A stretch of 64,000 bases of DNA from CAYJLC01 sp044426345 (GCA_044426345.1 JAWXUP010000002.1:43679-107678); one strand, 5' to 3'; counted from the stretch's first letter, positions 25,963 through 34,930 are shown. Numbers and translations are program-made. The notes: generated from the sequence alone by a model not told the origin.

Positions 25963-27194
25963 TTAATCTCTTAGCTGGAGCGATTCAAATTCAAACAACA
26001 GCTGATGTTAATGATGAAAATATGCCAAAACTTCACTCATATATAGAAAAAAACTTCCCACTTGTTAATAAAAATATGGAAAAAACTATCGTAGGGCAAA
26101 GTTTGGTATATAAATATAAAGGTGACGATAAAAATTTAATGTTTTGTGGTCATATGGACGTTGTTGCGGCAAATCCAGAGTCTTGGGATTTTGACCCATA
26201 CGGCGCAACAATTACGGACGGTTTTTTATATGGTAGAGGAGCTATCGACTGTAAAAATGTTGTAATCGGTCTTCTTTGCGCAATGGAAAGCCTATTTGAG
26301 CAAGGTTTTAAACCAAAACATACTGTATATCTTGCATTTGGTCACGATGAAGAAATTGGTGGTCCAAAAGGAGCTACGCAAATTGTTAAAATGCTAAAAG
26401 AACAAGGTGTGCACTTGGACTTGGTGTTAGATGAAGGTGGTCATGTGTCTGCAGATTTTCTACCGGATAGAAATTATGCGACGATTGCGCTTGCAGAAAA
26501 AAATATAATGCGTCTGAAAATTACAGCACCAGACAAAGGTGGTCACGCTGCATATATTAGTACAAAAACAGGGCTTTATCGTCTTTCAAAAGCAATTATT
26601 GCAATTGAAGATAATCCAATGCCTATAACAATTATTCCATTAATTCAAAAATATAAAGATACTTTAGCAGAATTTTATCCAAACCTTGTGGAAAACTATG
26701 AAAATATAGCTAAAAATTCACCTTTCGTAAGAACTACTATAGCGCCAACAATGGTTTCGGCATCAAAAGCGGCGAATATTTTACCAAATAATGCAAATGT
26801 AGTGTGTGATATTAGAATGTTACCAGGACAAACGATTGAAGGTGTTGTTGAGCATATAAAATCGGTTACACAAGACTTAGAGCTTGAGTATGAAGTAATA
26901 GCTAGTAGCGTTGGTGAAGGCCATGCTACAGATTTCAATTCGGATTATTACAAAGCAGTTGAAAGTTTAATTAAAGAAAAATTTGATGATGCGATTGTGG
27001 TTCCTGCGCTTATGGCAGGAGGAACAGATGCACGTCATTATCAAGAAATTTGCGATGTTGTTCTACGTTTTATGCCAATGCATATGACAATGGATTCTAG
27101 CAAAAGAATTCATACGGATAATGAACGTATCAGCGTAGAATCTTTTGAAAAAGCGGTTGATTTTTATAGAACATTTATCGAAAGAAATGTATAA
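25959..27194 (+). CDS. M20-family metallopeptidase
   Basis: 411 residues with the two-domain M20 architecture (catalytic domain interrupted by a dimerisation domain at about 180-300). Metal ligands and catalytic residues are visible: GHMDVV (about 66-71), the GRGAIDCK block (about 95-102) and HDEEIGG (about 129-135). Substrate could be a dipeptide or an N-acyl amino acid; the sequence near the N-terminus resembles carboxypeptidase/PM20D1-like members more than PepV. It overlaps ribF by four bases, so it is the last gene of the long translation-factor operon. Confidence 0.85.
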   Translation: MINLLAGAIQIQTTADVNDENMPKLHSYIEKNFPLVNKNMEKTIVGQSLVYKYKGDDKNLMFCGHMDVVAANPESWDFDPYGATITDGFLYGRGAIDCKNVVIGLLCAMESLFEQGFKPKHTVYLAFGHDEEIGGPKGATQIVKMLKEQGVHLDLVLDEGGHVSADFLPDRNYATIALAEKNIMRLKITAPDKGGHAAYISTKTGLYRLSKAIIAIEDNPMPITIIPLIQKYKDTLAEFYPNLVENYENIAKNSPFVRTTIAPTMVSASKAANILPNNANVVCDIRMLPGQTIEGVVEHIKSVTQDLELEYEVIASSVGEGHATDFNSDYYKAVESLIKEKFDDAIVVPALMAGGTDARHYQEICDVVLRFMPMHMTMDSSKRIHTDNERISVESFEKAVDFYRTFIERNV

Positions 27195-27261
27195 AATCAT
27201 CACTTATAGGTTGGGTTAAAATGTGTTTATCCGTGACTGCACAAAATCAAATACTATTTGT

Positions 27262-27321
27262 CAAGTTTTTTAAAAACTTGCTATATCCAAACGAGTAGTT
27301 TGGTCGCTATCGCAATAGCGA
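27262..27321. repeat. Three back-to-back hairpins
   Basis: CAAGTTTTTTAAAAACTTG, then CCAAAC-GAGTA-GTTTGG, then TCGCTAT-CGCA-ATAGCGA, with almost no spacing. REP-like appearance, and part of the gene-free 27195-27784 stretch. No coding signal. Confidence 0.7.
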
Positions 27322-27355
27322 AACACTCCTTTTTCATCGAATTTTATATTATTTT

Positions 27356-27380
27356 ACGGGCGAACACTGTTCGCCCATAC
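27356..27380. repeat. Solitary A-type hairpin repeat
   Basis: ACGGGCGAACACTGTTCGCCC followed by ATAC; same family as the 7-kb and 22-kb elements, without the partner units. Confidence 0.85.
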
Positions 27381-27498
27381 AAATTCGGTGAAATCCAAAA
27401 GTGTGACGCAGTCACCAAAACAATAAATTTGCACAAAATGAAAAATTTATATCTTTTGGTGAAAAGACTATTTTGAAAATGAGTTTTTCGACAAACTG

Positions 27499-27523
27499 AG
27501 GAGACTTTCTAGGTCTCCTTTTT
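27499..27523 (+). terminator. Intrinsic terminator between the peptidase and putP
   Basis: AGGAGAC and GTCTCCT flank a 7-base loop, followed by TTTTTG. About 300 bp after the peptidase stop, so it would end read-through from the big operon. Confidence 0.75.
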
Positions 27524-27700
27524 GTGTGAAGAAACAGAGATACAAGAAGTTATAAGGTTACAAAATATATGATTTAGTTACTTGACTAACATTTTAACAG
27601 TGATACTAATTTTTTTGAAAGATAATTGATACAAATAACATAATAAATTTCATTTTAGTGATATTTTTTTATTTAAAACTCCAAATTTTGCAATATACAC

Positions 27701-27729
27701 TTGAAATTCTTGCAAAAATATATTATAAT
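27701..27729 (+). promoter_or_regulatory. Promoter of the sodium/solute symporter gene
   Basis: TTGAAA, 17-base spacer, TATAAT, with the ribosome site about 40 bases downstream. Confidence 0.65.
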
Positions 27730-27784
27730 ATAAGATAGTAATGTTTTGGACAAACAAAAGCTAAATTTTAGGAGGGTAAAATTT

Positions 27785-29275
27785 ATGACATCTAGCGTAA
27801 TTATAGCATTTATAATTTATATGTGCTGTATGATTGGAATTGGTGCGTTTTTCTATAAAAGAACAGCCAATGTAAATGACTATTTCTTAGGAGGTAGAAA
27901 AATCGGTGCATGGGTAACATCTATGTCGGCTCAGGCATCTGATATGAGTGGTTGGTTGTTGATGGGGCTTCCAGGTGCTGCGTATCTTTCAGGTTTATCA
28001 GCTTCGTGGATTGCGATTGGTTTAGGTATTGGTACATATTTAAACTGGAGAATTGTTGCAAAACGTATTCGTCAGTATACAAAAGTTGCAGGTGATAGTA
28101 TCACACTTCCTAGCTATTTTAGAAACAGATTCCGTGATGAAAAAGGTATTTTAAGTATGGTTTCGGCTATATTCATTATCATCTTTTTCTTAATTTACAC
28201 AGCATCTGGTTTTGTTAGCTGTGCGAAATTATTCTCAACAGTTTTCGGTTTTAATTACACAGCATCTCTTATTATAGGTTGTCTTGTAATTATCTGTTAC
28301 ACTTTTGCAGGTGGTTTCTTTGCGGTTTCTTGGACAGACTTTTTCCAAGGTATTTTGATGTTTTTTGCGGTTATCATCGTTCCAGTTGTAGCTTTACGTT
28401 CAATTGGTGGTACAGCTGAATTTGCAAGTCAAATCAATGCGATAAACACAAATATGTTTAACATCTTTAAAAACCTTGACGGTACAAATTTATCAGCGAT
28501 TTCAGTAATTTCGCTTTTAGCTTGGGGACTTGGTTATTGTGGTCAACCACATATCCTTATCCGTTTTATGGGTATTTCTTCACCTGATGAAATCAAAAAA
28601 TCACGTAGAATAGCTACAGTTTGGGTGGTATTTTCTTTAACAGCTGCTGTAATTATCGGTATGATTGGTAGAGTTTACCTTACAACTCAACTGGATTCTG
28701 TAACATCTGAAACAGTTTATATCTTAATGGTTTCTCAAGCATTCCCAGGATTCTTAGGTGGTATCTTACTTTGTGCAGTATTAGCATCAATTATGAGTAC
28801 ATCAGATTCACAACTTTTGGTAACAGCCTCTTCAATTACTGAAGACTTTTATAAATTATTTGATAAAAAAGTATCTGATAAAAAATTAATGCTTATCGGA
28901 CGTGGCTCGGTTGTTGTTGTTGCTGTAATTGCTTGTTTCATCGCATCAGACCCTAACAGTAGCATTTTAGGTCTTGTATCTTATGCGTGGGCTGGATTTG
29001 GTGCAACGTTTGGACCTCTTGTAGTTCTTTCTTTATTCTGGAGAAGAACAACATTAAAAGGTGCGATTGCAGGTGTTGTTTCTGGTGGTATAACAACTAT
29101 CATTTGGAATCAACTTGCTGTAGTAACAGGCGGTGCAGGTATTTTTGGTCTATATGAAATCGTTCCAGGTTTCTTAATTTCTTTAGTTTTCATCTACATA
29201 TTTAGTATAATAGATAAAGAGCCAAGCAAAGAAATTCTAGACGAATTTGATTCTTACACAAAATGTAACGACTAA
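27785..29275 (+). CDS. putP: Sodium/solute symporter, PutP-like
   Basis: 496-residue SSS-family (LeuT fold) transporter with about 13 membrane segments. Matches to sodium/proline symporters: NDYFLGGRKIGAWVTSMSAQASDMSGWL (early helices, with the sodium-site serines), GYCGQPHILIRFM and the SIMSTSDSQLL helix. Proline is the best guess for substrate. I used ATG 27785 after TTAGGAGGG. The frame stays open upstream but lies in the untranslated leader there. Single-gene unit with promoter and terminator. Confidence 0.88.
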   Translation: MTSSVIIAFIIYMCCMIGIGAFFYKRTANVNDYFLGGRKIGAWVTSMSAQASDMSGWLLMGLPGAAYLSGLSASWIAIGLGIGTYLNWRIVAKRIRQYTKVAGDSITLPSYFRNRFRDEKGILSMVSAIFIIIFFLIYTASGFVSCAKLFSTVFGFNYTASLIIGCLVIICYTFAGGFFAVSWTDFFQGILMFFAVIIVPVVALRSIGGTAEFASQINAINTNMFNIFKNLDGTNLSAISVISLLAWGLGYCGQPHILIRFMGISSPDEIKKSRRIATVWVVFSLTAAVIIGMIGRVYLTTQLDSVTSETVYILMVSQAFPGFLGGILLCAVLASIMSTSDSQLLVTASSITEDFYKLFDKKVSDKKLMLIGRGSVVVVAVIACFIASDPNSSILGLVSYAWAGFGATFGPLVVLSLFWRRTTLKGAIAGVVSGGITTIIWNQLAVVTGGAGIFGLYEIVPGFLISLVFIYIFSIIDKEPSKEILDEFDSYTKCND

Positions 29276-29281
29276 TTTTAA

Positions 29282-29313
29282 AAGCTGTGGCTTAGGTCAC
29301 AGCTTATTTTTTT
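29282..29313 (+). terminator. Terminator after putP
   Basis: AAGCTGTG / CACAGCTT with an 8-base loop, then ATTTTTTT. The T-run ends only a few bases before the ribosome site of the next gene, so that gene depends on leakage or on a promoter inside putP. Confidence 0.85.
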
Positions 29314-29324
29314 GAGAGGATTAT

Positions 29325-30173
29325 ATGAAAAAATTTCTAAGTTTATTAATAGTTGTCATTCTAACGGTAGCAACGTATATCTCGGACTTACCAGAAACTG
29401 ATACAACTTACGTCGATACTGTTGTAAATGAGATGACAGCAGGTACAAAAGTTTGCTTTATAGATGTTCAGCAAGGCGATAGTAGCCTAATAATTACAGG
29501 CAATCAAGCTATTTTGATTGATGGTGGTAGAAATGCAGATGAGACTAATGTCTGCGAATTTATTAGCGAGCAGGGTATAGAGAGCATTGATTTAGTAATC
29601 GCAACACATCCTCACGAGGACCATATTGGTGGGCTTGACGCAGTTATTGAAAATTTTGTTGTATCAAAGCTTTTAATGCCAGATGTACCATACAATACGC
29701 AAACTTATGAAGATGTAATTACTGCAGCTGATGAAAACAACACGGACATAATTTATCCTGAAGATAATAATTTTTTCGAATTTGATAGTGGACTAACACT
29801 CACTGTGCTTTTGCCTTCGGAGGATTTTGAAAGCTCGGATACAAATGATGACTCAATAGTATGTCGAGTAGTAATAGGCGAAACTAGCATCTTCTATACA
29901 GGAGATATGGAATATAAACTTGAAGAAGAACTTATGTCTCAAGTACAGCAATCAGATATACTTAAAGTTGGTCATCACGGAAGCGATACATCAACGACAG
30001 AGGAATTCTTAGATAAAGTAAATCCTTCCATAGCAATTATATCTTGTGGTTTTGCTAACAAATACGGGCACCCACATGCAGATGTTATAGATCGCTTAAC
30101 AGCTAGAGGAATTGAAATTCGTCAAACACAATATGAAGGTGATGTTATATTTGAATTTGATGCTGTGGTATAA
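29325..30173 (+). CDS. Secreted ComEC-like metallo-beta-lactamase-fold hydrolase
   Basis: 282 residues. An N-terminal hydrophobic segment (about 4-20) acts as signal or anchor. The MBL fold then follows with VQQGDSSLI, the metal motif THPHEDHIGG (about 93-102), YTGDME, KVGHHGSDTS and the closing SCG...YGHPH. This is the isolated hydrolase domain of ComEC/Rec2 proteins, here outside the cell and without the channel domain. By family it may act on nucleic acids or phosphoesters. GAGAGGA precedes the ATG. Confidence 0.85.
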   Translation: MKKFLSLLIVVILTVATYISDLPETDTTYVDTVVNEMTAGTKVCFIDVQQGDSSLIITGNQAILIDGGRNADETNVCEFISEQGIESIDLVIATHPHEDHIGGLDAVIENFVVSKLLMPDVPYNTQTYEDVITAADENNTDIIYPEDNNFFEFDSGLTLTVLLPSEDFESSDTNDDSIVCRVVIGETSIFYTGDMEYKLEEELMSQVQQSDILKVGHHGSDTSTTEEFLDKVNPSIAIISCGFANKYGHPHADVIDRLTARGIEIRQTQYEGDVIFEFDAVV

Positions 30174-30227
30174 AATGTCGCTACATAAAAAATAATGAAC
30201 TCACTAATTACAACATTTCTCAGTTTG

Positions 30228-30265
30228 AGCGGATAACTACTTATTATTTGGGTTATCTGCTTTTT
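30228..30265 (+). terminator. Terminator of the metallo-beta-lactamase gene
   Basis: AGCGGATAAC / GTTATCTGCT (one G-U pair) with a 14-base loop, then TTTTTC. Confidence 0.75.
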
Positions 30266-30278
30266 CTATGCCTAAACG

Positions 30279-30313
30279 CAAAATTGGCGTGAAATCCGAA
30301 GACTTCACACCAA
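30279..30313 (-). terminator. Terminator of the amt-PII gene
   Basis: On the minus strand TTGGTGTGAAGTC pairs with GATTTCACGCCAA across a TTCG tetraloop (13 bp with two G-U), followed by TTTT. Confidence 0.85.
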
Positions 30314-30347
30314 CTCTGCTGTATTAAATTTATTAAGGGTAGGCTAT

Positions 30348-32045
30348 TTATTCTTCATCTTGAAGAGCATCGTAATCTTCTTCGCCTGTTCTGATTTTTA
30401 CAACATTTGTAATGTCATATACGAAGATTTTACCGTCGCCGATTTTACCAGTATATAAAGATTTTTTGATAGTTGTAACGATTGTATCAAGAGGTATTTT
30501 AGCGATAACAATTTCAACTTTAACTTTTGGTTGCAATACAGTTTCAACAGATGTACCACGATATGTAGAAGTAGAACCTTTTTGCATACCATAACCTAAA
30601 ACTTGAGTAACTGTCATACCAGTGATACCGATGGCATCAAGAGCATTTTTAAGTTTTTCAAATTTTTCTTGTTTAGTAACAACAACGATTTTACGCATTT
30701 GAGCATCTGGGTGAGATTTATTTGAAACTGGAATAGCAACTTCAGAAGGAATTTGAATTTCTTCTTCAACCATTGCTGATGTTGAACCTAAGTTCATAGG
30801 GATTGGCATAAAGTCTGCGTATGAAGTAGCAAGACCGTGTTCTGTAGAGTCAAGACCAAGAACTTCTTCTTCAGCTGTAACACGTAAGCCGTGGAATTTT
30901 TTGATGCAGTAGAAAGCGATAGAAATTGTAACAACTGTCCATGCAACAACTGCACAGATACCGATTAATTGAATCACGAATAAGCTAATACCACCACCGT
31001 AGAATAAACCACCGTCAACAGCGAATAGACCTACTGCAAGTGTACCCCAGATACCGTTTACACCGTGAACTGCGATAGCACCAACTGGATCATCGATTTT
31101 TAGTTTGATGTCGATAAATTCAACAGCAACAACAACTAAGATACCAGCAACTAAACCAACCATTAAAGCACCGAAAGCATCTAAAGTAGCACAACCTGCT
31201 GTGATACCAACAAGACCGGCAAGAGAAGCATTTAGTGTCATAGAAACGTCTGGTTTACCATTTTTAATCCAAGTGAAAGCCATAGTAGTAACTGATGCAA
31301 CAGCAGGAGCTACTGTAGTAGTTAAGAAAATAGAACCTAAACCGCCAACGCCTTCTAAAGCAGTTGCAGCAGCGCCATTAAATCCATACCAACCAAACCA
31401 AAGAATGAATACACCAAGAGCACCTAAAGTTAAGTTATGTCCTGGGAAAGCTTTAACTTCAACTTCGCCAGTTTTAGGATTTTTAACATATTTACCAATA
31501 CGAGGTCCTAAGAATAATACGCCGATTAAAGCTGATACACCACCAACTGTGTGGATTGCTGCCGAACCTGCAAAGTCGATAAAGCCCATTTGACATAACC
31601 AACCTTCAGCATTCCAAATCCAACCAGCTTCGATTGGGTAGATAACAGCACTTAAAATACCACTGTAGAATAAGTATGCACTAAATTTAGTACGTTCTGC
31701 CATAGCACCTGAAACGATTGTTGCAGTTGTAGCACAGAATACTAAGTTAAATACGAAAGAAGACCAAGGGAAATTTGCGTAGTCAGAGAAGATATTCAAG
31801 TTTGGCATACCGATGATACCCATGATATAATCTTCGCTCATCATAATTGTAAAACCTATGAATGTGAACATTACTGTACCTAAACAGAAGTCCATAAGGT
31901 TTTTCATAATGATATTACCTGCGTTTTTTGCTCTTGTAAAACCAGTTTCAACCATTGCGAAACCAGCTTGCATAAAGAATACTAGTGCGGCACCTATAAG
32001 GAACCATACACCATATAATTCTGACATTACTGATGCTGCGTCCAT
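30348..32045 (-). CDS. amt: Ammonium transporter fused to a PII signal protein
   Basis: 565 residues. Residues 1 to about 405 are a complete Amt channel with eleven expected membrane helices (LVFCATTATIVSGAMAER, DFAGSAAIHTVGG, GWYGFNG, HGVNGIWG). After a linker of about 45 residues, a complete PII/GlnB domain fills about 449-560. In it the T-loop (QKGSTSTYRG, with the Tyr corresponding to Tyr51), TGKIGDGKIFV and IRTGEED are intact. PII normally plugs Amt in response to 2-oxoglutarate and ATP/ADP. Fusion makes this intramolecular and leaves no free GlnB in the window. Transcribed after glnN through an attenuator. Confidence 0.95.
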   Translation of the reverse strand: MDAASVMSELYGVWFLIGAALVFFMQAGFAMVETGFTRAKNAGNIIMKNLMDFCLGTVMFTFIGFTIMMSEDYIMGIIGMPNLNIFSDYANFPWSSFVFNLVFCATTATIVSGAMAERTKFSAYLFYSGILSAVIYPIEAGWIWNAEGWLCQMGFIDFAGSAAIHTVGGVSALIGVLFLGPRIGKYVKNPKTGEVEVKAFPGHNLTLGALGVFILWFGWYGFNGAAATALEGVGGLGSIFLTTTVAPAVASVTTMAFTWIKNGKPDVSMTLNASLAGLVGITAGCATLDAFGALMVGLVAGILVVVAVEFIDIKLKIDDPVGAIAVHGVNGIWGTLAVGLFAVDGGLFYGGGISLFVIQLIGICAVVAWTVVTISIAFYCIKKFHGLRVTAEEEVLGLDSTEHGLATSYADFMPIPMNLGSTSAMVEEEIQIPSEVAIPVSNKSHPDAQMRKIVVVTKQEKFEKLKNALDAIGITGMTVTQVLGYGMQKGSTSTYRGTSVETVLQPKVKVEIVIAKIPLDTIVTTIKKSLYTGKIGDGKIFVYDITNVVKIRTGEEDYDALQDEE

Positions 32046-32096
32046 AATAATTTCCTCCTAAGAAAAATGTTAATTTAGTTATCAATTTGCGAATAC

Positions 32097-32121
32097 AAAT
32101 TATTTCCTCATCAAATAATTT
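32097..32121 (-). promoter_or_regulatory. Hairpin in the amt leader carrying a GATGAGG loop
   Basis: Minus strand: AAATTATTT, loop GATGAGG, AAATAATTT (9 bp). The same loop sequence TGATGAGG caps the terminator hairpin 35 bases upstream. Function unknown. Confidence 0.6.
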
Positions 32122-32128
32122 ATATCAG

Positions 32129-32193
32129 AAAAGGGTGTATCTAAAGACTATAATTCCTCATCAAATTATAGTTTTAAATACACCCCATTGTGT
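32129..32193 (-). promoter_or_regulatory. glnN-amt attenuator: ANTAR-type hexaloop hairpin overlapping a terminator
   Basis: Minus strand: ACAC-[AATGGG]-GTGT (32180-32193) overlaps the 5' arm of a long hairpin (GGGTGTAT with ATACACCC, then ACTATAATT with AATTATAGT) that ends in TTTTCT. The two structures cannot coexist. Read-through would extend glnN transcripts into amt; termination would restrict transcription to glnN. Confidence 0.65.
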
Positions 32194-32218
32194 TATTTAA
32201 TTTGCGTGCAATATTAAA

Positions 32219-34306
32219 TTAGTTTACGCTGTAAAGGATTTCTGCGTATGTAGGTAAGCTCCAGTGTTTTTTAGGAACCATCATTTCAAGTTTATCAACT
32301 TCTGCACGAACTTCTGTAGTTAACATATAAACTGTGTGACGGAAGTACTCTGCAAGTTCTAAAGTTTCTTCGATGTCACCAGCAGCAACAACAGCAGATT
32401 CAAGTTCTTCAAGTTTAGCATACATAGCAGTTGTAGTAGCTGAAACTTCTGTAGCTAAAGATATATCTAAATCAGCGTTGATACCAGCAGCTTTTTTACC
32501 AGCGATTAAGCCAAGTAATTCAGCTTGGTAAGACATAGATGAAGGAGAGATTTCTTTTTTAACAAGGTCGATTAGCGTTAAAGCTTCGATGTTGATAGTT
32601 TTTAAGTATCCTTCAAGCATGATTTCACAACGAGAGTGAACTTCAGCTGCGGTGAAAACGTGGTGTTTCTCAAATACTGCAACATTTTTTGGAAGGATAA
32701 ATGTTGGTAATGCATCAACTGTAGTTTTGAGGTTAAGAAGACCACGTTTTTCAGCTTCAATAACCCACTCATCTGAATAGTTATTACCGTTGAAAATAAT
32801 TTGTTTGTTTTCTTTGATTGTTTTACGAACAAGTACTTTTAAAGCAGCTTCGAAATCTTCTGCAACTTCTAATTCGTCAGCAAAGATATTTAAAACTTCA
32901 GCAACGATTGTGTTTAAGATAATGTTTGGACCAGAAATTGAGAAAGTAGAACCTAACATACGGAATTCAAATTTGTTACCAGTGAAAGCGAATGGAGAAG
33001 TTCTGTTACGGTCTGTAGTATCTTTAGGGAAGTGTGGAAGAACAGTAGAGCCAAGTTCCATTTGCATACGTGCAATATCTTGGTATTCAGCGTCTGCTTC
33101 TAAAGCGTCGATGATTTGTGCAAGTTCGTCACCTAAGAACATAGATACGATTGCAGGAGGTGCTTCGTTAGCGCCTAGACGGTGGTCATTACCAGCGTTT
33201 GCAACAGATAAACGAAGTAAATCTTGATATTCGTTTACAGCTTTGATAACTGCAACTAAGAATAACACGAATTGAGCATTTTCGTAAGGAGTTTCACCTG
33301 GTTCTAAAAGGTTTAAACCAGTGTCTGTAGAAAGTGACCAGTTGTTATGTTTACCAGAACCGTTAACACCAGCGAATGGTTTTTCGTGAAGTAAGCAAGC
33401 TAAACCGTGACGGTCTGCAACTGATTTCATAAGTTCCATTGTAAGTTGGTTGTGGTCTGTAGCGATATTTGTAGTAGTGAAGATTGGAGCAAGCTCGTGT
33501 TGAGCAGGAGCAACTTCGTTATGTTTTGTTTTAGCTAGGATACCAAGTTTCCAAAGTTCAGCGTCTAAATCTTTCATATAAGCTGAAACTCTAGATTTTA
33601 AAGTACCGAAGTAGTGATCGTCTAGTTCTTGACCTTTTGGAGGGCGAGCACCGAATAATGTTCTACCTGTGTACATAAGGTCAGGACGAGCTAACCACAT
33701 TTCTTTATCAATTAAGAAATATTCTTGTTCTGGGCCTACTGTAGAGTTTACTTTAGTAGCTGTAGTGTTACCGAATAAACGTAAAATTCTAAGTGCTTGA
33801 GTATTTACAGCGTCCATAGAACGAAGAAGTGGAGTTTTTTTGTCAAGTGCTTCACCAGAATATGAGCAGAAAGCAGTTGGGATACATAAAGTACCATCTT
33901 TAATGAAAGCGTAAGAAGTAGTGTCCCAAACTGTGTAACCACGAGCTTCGAAAGTACTTCTAATACCACCATTTGGGAAAGAAGATGCATCAGGTTCGCC
34001 TCTTACAAGTTCTTTACCAGAGAATTCCATCATAATGTTGCCATCGTTAGTTGGAGAGATAAAGCTATCGTGTTTTTCAGCAGTGATACCTGTCATTGGT
34101 TGGAACCAGTGAGTAAAGTGAGTAGCACCTTTTTCGATTGCCCAGTCTTTCATAGCTGCTGCAACAACGTCAGCGATGTCAGCTTCAAGATATGTACCTT
34201 GTGCGATTGATCTTTTTAGAGATTTGTAAGCGTCTTTTGGTAATTTGTTTTTCATTACTGTGTCATTGAAAACCATGCTACCAAATAATTCAGGAATTTG
34301 TTTCAT
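32219..34306 (-). CDS. glnN: Glutamine synthetase type III
   Basis: 695 residues, typical GSIII (about 700-730) and clearly larger than GSI. Family marks: the N-terminal PELFGSMVFND, HWFQPMTG, GPEQEYFLID, KHNEVAPAQHE and GVNGSGKHNNWS, with NRTSPFAFTGNKFEFR towards the active site. Dodecameric enzyme making glutamine from glutamate, ammonium and ATP, not known to be adenylylated. It is divergent from the GSI gene glnA, and both leaders carry related hexaloop hairpins. It is followed by the amt-PII gene. The ATG is preceded by AAGGGGGAAA. Confidence 0.95.
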   Translation of the reverse strand: MKQIPELFGSMVFNDTVMKNKLPKDAYKSLKRSIAQGTYLEADIADVVAAAMKDWAIEKGATHFTHWFQPMTGITAEKHDSFISPTNDGNIMMEFSGKELVRGEPDASSFPNGGIRSTFEARGYTVWDTTSYAFIKDGTLCIPTAFCSYSGEALDKKTPLLRSMDAVNTQALRILRLFGNTTATKVNSTVGPEQEYFLIDKEMWLARPDLMYTGRTLFGARPPKGQELDDHYFGTLKSRVSAYMKDLDAELWKLGILAKTKHNEVAPAQHELAPIFTTTNIATDHNQLTMELMKSVADRHGLACLLHEKPFAGVNGSGKHNNWSLSTDTGLNLLEPGETPYENAQFVLFLVAVIKAVNEYQDLLRLSVANAGNDHRLGANEAPPAIVSMFLGDELAQIIDALEADAEYQDIARMQMELGSTVLPHFPKDTTDRNRTSPFAFTGNKFEFRMLGSTFSISGPNIILNTIVAEVLNIFADELEVAEDFEAALKVLVRKTIKENKQIIFNGNNYSDEWVIEAEKRGLLNLKTTVDALPTFILPKNVAVFEKHHVFTAAEVHSRCEIMLEGYLKTINIEALTLIDLVKKEISPSSMSYQAELLGLIAGKKAAGINADLDISLATEVSATTTAMYAKLEELESAVVAAGDIEETLELAEYFRHTVYMLTTEVRAEVDKLEMMVPKKHWSLPTYAEILYSVN

Positions 34307-34408
34307 ATGGATATTTCCCCCTTATAAAATTTAAAGCCCAATACAAAGAGCCTTTTTGAAATTTGAACAATAACCGATTGATTATTGCTTTTTTCGCTTA
34401 AAAAAACG

Positions 34409-34455
34409 AAAAAAGGGGTTGCGAACCGTACTACAGTTCACAACGCCCTTGTTGT
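34409..34455 (-). promoter_or_regulatory. glnN leader: hexaloop hairpin overlapping an intrinsic terminator
   Basis: Minus strand: ACAAC-[AAGGGC]-GTTGT (34440-34455), a 5-bp stem and six-base loop starting within a few bases of the predicted 5' end. Its loop 3' half and 3' arm are re-used in the terminator GGGCGTTGTGAACTG / CGGTTCGCAACCCC (34415-34448), followed by six T. Mutually exclusive anti-/terminator layout. Confidence 0.75.
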
Positions 34456-34465
34456 TTATGTATGT

Positions 34466-34494
34466 ATTATATGATATGCAAGATGTTTTGTCAA
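34466..34494 (-). promoter_or_regulatory. Promoter of glnN
   Basis: Perfect consensus on the minus strand: TTGACA, 17-base spacer, TATAAT. So strong a promoter before a terminator suggests control by attenuation rather than initiation. Confidence 0.85.
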
Positions 34495-34782
34495 CGGTTT
34501 TTAAATAAAAAAATTAAAAAAAGGGTTTTGTACAATTTTTACAGAATTAGCTATATGTTTTTTGGTTATAATTTACAAATATGATTTTGCCGTTATCACG
34601 GTGAGCGTAAGTCCTTGGCATATGTTTTGATGTATTTTAAAATAGCTATGCATATTTTTGAACAGAACGTCGAGGACATAAAATGAAAAAAATGGATTAA
34701 AACCACTACAAAAAAATCAATAATAACGCATTATATAAATAAATTTCGATAAAAAAACGGACATTTTATACACTTTATCTAA

Positions 34783-34811
34783 TTGACAAAAAAACTAAAA
34801 TATTGTATAAT
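34783..34811 (+). promoter_or_regulatory. Promoter of glnA
   Basis: Perfect consensus TTGACA, 17-base spacer, TATAAT. Between this and the glnN promoter (34495-34782) I see no gene, only a remnant of the B-type repeat core (ACGTCGAGGAC at 34667). Confidence 0.85.
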
Positions 34812-34818
34812 ATTTTAG

Positions 34819-34930
34819 TGAACAAAGGCGTTCATCAAATAATGTAAGGTACGTTAAAAAAAACGATTTTTTTAGGAAAATCGTTTAAAACAGACCATTT
34901 TGCAGTGTTTGATGAGCGTCTTTATTATTA
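34819..34930 (+). promoter_or_regulatory. glnA leader: hexaloop hairpin in competition with a terminator-like long-range stem
   Basis: TGAAC-[AAAGGC]-GTTCA (34819-34834) starts at the predicted 5' end. A second small hairpin follows (TAATGT-AAGGT-ACGTTA, 34839-34855). The segment GGCGTTCATCAAA (34827-34839) can instead pair with TTTGATGAGCGTC (34908-34920), which is followed by TTTATTATTA and then the ribosome site. A 10-bp hairpin (34861-34886) sits within the long-range loop. Confidence 0.7.

Noticed and set aside
32129..32185. Glutamine riboswitch (glnA RNA or downstream-peptide type) in the gln leaders
   Set aside because: I could not find the conserved loops of those motifs; the hexaloop plus terminator layout explains the conservation better.
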